Assembly (NCBI GenBank): GCA_020201415.1
Contig: JAIVGW010000277.1
Coordinates: forward strand, 1-7,640
Direction of reading: 5' to 3'
Length of the DNA stretch: 7,640 nt
DNA from: Lentisphaerota bacterium
GTDB lineage: Bacteria; Verrucomicrobiota; Kiritimatiellia; JAAZAB01
Of the stretch, positions 6,455 to 7,640 are shown in pieces. The notes below the pieces were generated by a model. That model was given only the letters and a program-made list of their open reading frames with translations, was not told the DNA's origin and ran no database searches. The translations under genes were made by a program, and so were the position numbers. Within the stretch, counting starts at the first letter, position 1; every line of letters starts with the position of its first letter.

Positions 6455-7204
6455 TCATACCAGAAATTCGTAGCGCATCAGACTGAGGCCGTAAAGCGCC
6501 GCGGTTTCCACTCGCATTACACCGGCGCCAAAACTCACCAGACTTGCGCCGGCCTCCTGCAAACAGTTTGTTTCTGACGGAGACAGATCGCCTTCCGGTC
6601 CAATCACCAGCATCACTTCTGCCGGCCGGCCGGGTATGGCTGAAACGACCTCCCGTAACGGCGCGGCTTCCGGCGCCAGCGAACCGACCAGGCATAGGGG
6701 GCAGGCGCGAATCCGCGGCAGCACCCCTTCCAGGGCCATCACCGGCGTCAGTTCCGGCAGCCAATCGGCGCCGCATTGCCGGGCCGCGGCACGGATGATC
6801 TTGGTCCAGCGGGCATGGCGGGCAGCCGCCGCCTCTCCCCCGCGCGCTGTCACCCGCTCTGTTACCACGGGAATGACGCCGGCCGCGCCAAGCTCCACCG
6901 CCTTTTCCACAATTTGATCCATCAACTGCCGCGCGGGCACCGCCTGGATCAGGATGATCCGCACCGCCGGGGGCGGACTGTGCCGGATCGTCGCCGCCGT
7001 CACCTGCAGCCGCGCTTGACGTCCGGTCGCCGCGATTCTGGCCAAGGCGCTACGCCCGCAGCCGTCAAACAGCGTTAATTCATCAGCGGTACGCATCCGC
7101 AGCACTTTTAAAAGATGATGCGACTCCTCCTCACCGAGCACTACTTCCGTTCCCCGCCAGGATGCGGGATCAATGAAACAGCGAGGCAGGGCGTGTGTTT
7201 TCAT
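6455..7204 (-). CDS. rsmE: 16S rRNA (uracil(1498)-N(3))-methyltransferase
   Basis: RsmE is a SPOUT-class enzyme that uses S-adenosylmethionine to methylate N3 of U1498 in the decoding region of 16S rRNA, acting on the assembled 30S subunit. The 249-residue product has the normal family length. It shows the N-terminal PUA-like part with SHHLLKVLRMR at 28-38. The SPOUT region has QIVEKAVELGAAGVIPVVTERV at 97-118, KIIRAAARQCGADWLPEL at 135-152, the IGPEGDLSPSE loop at 201-211 and VMRVETAAL at 229-237, which forms the knot and cofactor pocket. The ATG at 7204-7202 overlaps the dnaJ stop as ATGA, and no strong ribosome site precedes it, so translation is probably coupled to dnaJ. dnaJ followed by rsmE is a common order in bacteria. 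The gene converges on the guaA-like gene across a 40-base gap with no clear terminator. Confidence 0.96.
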   Translation of the reverse strand: MKTHALPRCFIDPASWRGTEVVLGEEESHHLLKVLRMRTADELTLFDGCGRSALARIAATGRQARLQVTAATIRHSPPPAVRIILIQAVPARQLMDQIVEKAVELGAAGVIPVVTERVTARGGEAAAARHARWTKIIRAAARQCGADWLPELTPVMALEGVLPRIRACPLCLVGSLAPEAAPLREVVSAIPGRPAEVMLVIGPEGDLSPSETNCLQEAGASLVSFGAGVMRVETAALYGLSLMRYEFLV

Positions 7205-7262
7205 TTGACCCGGTCGATGTGCGCGGCAAACTCACGCGCTTTGCGTTGAAAAGCGCCGATCT
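7160..7262 (+). repeat. Left arm of a 103-base perfect inverted repeat
   Basis: This stretch covers the 5' end of rsmE and the 3' end of dnaJ in their native place. It is an exact reverse complement of 7538-7640, with matching positions summing to 14800. The match stops abruptly at 7263 against 7537. This is the genuine copy, because both genes read correctly through it. Confidence 0.95.
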
Positions 7263-7539
7263 CCGGATAGTTGGTGTCCGTGCAGACTTCCAGAAATTCC
7301 TTGAGTTTGCGTTTCTGGCCCGAGGAAAGATTTTTGGGAATCTCCAGATAAACCCGCACATGCAGATCGCCCCTACCGGAAGCGCCCAACAGCCGCATGC
7401 CTTTGCCGCGCATGCGAAAGACGCGGCCGCTTTCCGTGCCCGGGCTGACTTTCAGCTTGGCCATGCCCTCCAGCGTCGGCACAGAAATTTCGCCTCCAAT
7501 CATGGCCGATTCCATTGACATCGGCACTTCACAGAACAG
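7201..7539 (-). CDS. dnaJ: Chaperone DnaJ, C-terminal 112 residues only
   Basis: DnaJ (Hsp40) delivers unfolded clients to DnaK and stimulates its ATPase. Only the end of substrate-binding domain II and the C-terminal tail are present. Visible signatures are LFCEVPMSMESAMIGGEI (the conserved 'DLxCEVPIxFxxAALGGEI' strand), SVPTLEGMAKLKVSPGTESG, then FRMRGKGM and GRGDLHVRV. The J domain, Gly/Phe linker and zinc-finger domain, expected upstream, are missing. The frame stays open to an ATG at 7605. Those 22 extra residues, however, are translated from a reverse-complement copy of the gene's own 3' end and are not DnaJ. The trustworthy sequence therefore ends at 7537. The stop TGA (7203-7201) overlaps the rsmE start by four bases. 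Confidence 0.93.
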   Translation of the reverse strand: MFCEVPMSMESAMIGGEISVPTLEGMAKLKVSPGTESGRVFRMRGKGMRLLGASGRGDLHVRVYLEIPKNLSSGQKRKLKEFLEVCTDTNYPEIGAFQRKAREFAAHIDRVK

Positions 7540-7640
7540 ATCGGCGCTTTTCAACGCAAAGCGCGTGAGTTTGCCGCGCACATCGACCGGGTCAAATGAA
7601 AACACACGCCCTGCCTCGCTGTTTCATTGATCCCGCATCC
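7538..7640 (-). repeat. Right arm of the 103-base inverted repeat, probable chimeric contig end
   Basis: These last bases repeat 7160-7262 in reverse. In place of the expected upstream DnaJ sequence the dnaJ frame reads into the antisense of its own stop region, which is biologically implausible. The join has GATCT in common with what dnaJ would be expected to contain (GAT-CTG for Asp-Leu), which suggests a microhomology-driven fold-back. I treat it as an artefact of amplification or assembly rather than a real duplication. Confidence 0.8.

Noticed and set aside
7195..7630. Rightward and mirror-image open frames at the right end that share a repeated peptide
   Set aside because: The shared peptide comes entirely from the two arms of the inverted repeat, and the frames are antisense to dnaJ.
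7160..7640. Insertion sequence or transposon with terminal inverted repeats
   Set aside because: The arms contain pieces of rsmE and dnaJ, the interior is dnaJ, and there is no transposase or target duplication. A fold-back artefact explains it better.

Overview
The window is a GC-rich, gene-dense bacterial chromosomal segment, most likely the end of an assembled contig. The organism is probably a Gram-negative member of the PVC group (Lentisphaerota, Kiritimatiellota, Verrucomicrobiota or Planctomycetota). This is an inference from a large membrane-anchored AsmA-like envelope protein, the start of a secreted protein with an 'ELFTDDFLIERL' motif, and an atypical stand-alone GMP-synthase-like ATP pyrophosphatase. 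Nothing in the window fixes the phylum.

Layout. A secreted protein is cut by the left edge (1-138, minus). Its upstream region (139-439) is divergent with kbl (440-1624, plus), which encodes glycine C-acetyltransferase. Three bases after kbl comes a 947-residue AsmA-like envelope protein (1628-4471, plus) made of three tandem modules of about 240 residues. Facing it is a leftward pair, yggT (4821-5414) and yggU (4514-4819), one base apart. A 207-base divergent region follows, with plausible promoters in both directions. Next is a broken guaA-like ATP-pyrophosphatase gene (5622-6414, plus). It reads well in two different frames but lacks about 60 conserved residues at the frame switch. The window closes with a leftward dnaJ-rsmE pair whose stop and start overlap as ATGA. 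Only the last 112 residues of DnaJ are present.

The last 103 bases (7538-7640) are a perfect reverse complement of 7160-7262, so the sequence folds back on itself inside dnaJ. This is best explained as an assembly or amplification chimera, and everything right of 7537 should not be read as new genomic sequence.

Functionally these are mostly housekeeping genes: threonine/glycine catabolism (kbl), envelope lipid homeostasis (AsmA-like), a membrane-protein pair (yggT/yggU), protein folding and ribosome modification (dnaJ/rsmE). I found no CRISPR array, mobile element, tRNA, rRNA or defence system. The points most worth a second look are the internally deleted guaA-like gene, the terminal fold-back, the three-module AsmA-like protein, and a promoter of yggT whose spacer is largely a 13-base inverted repeat.
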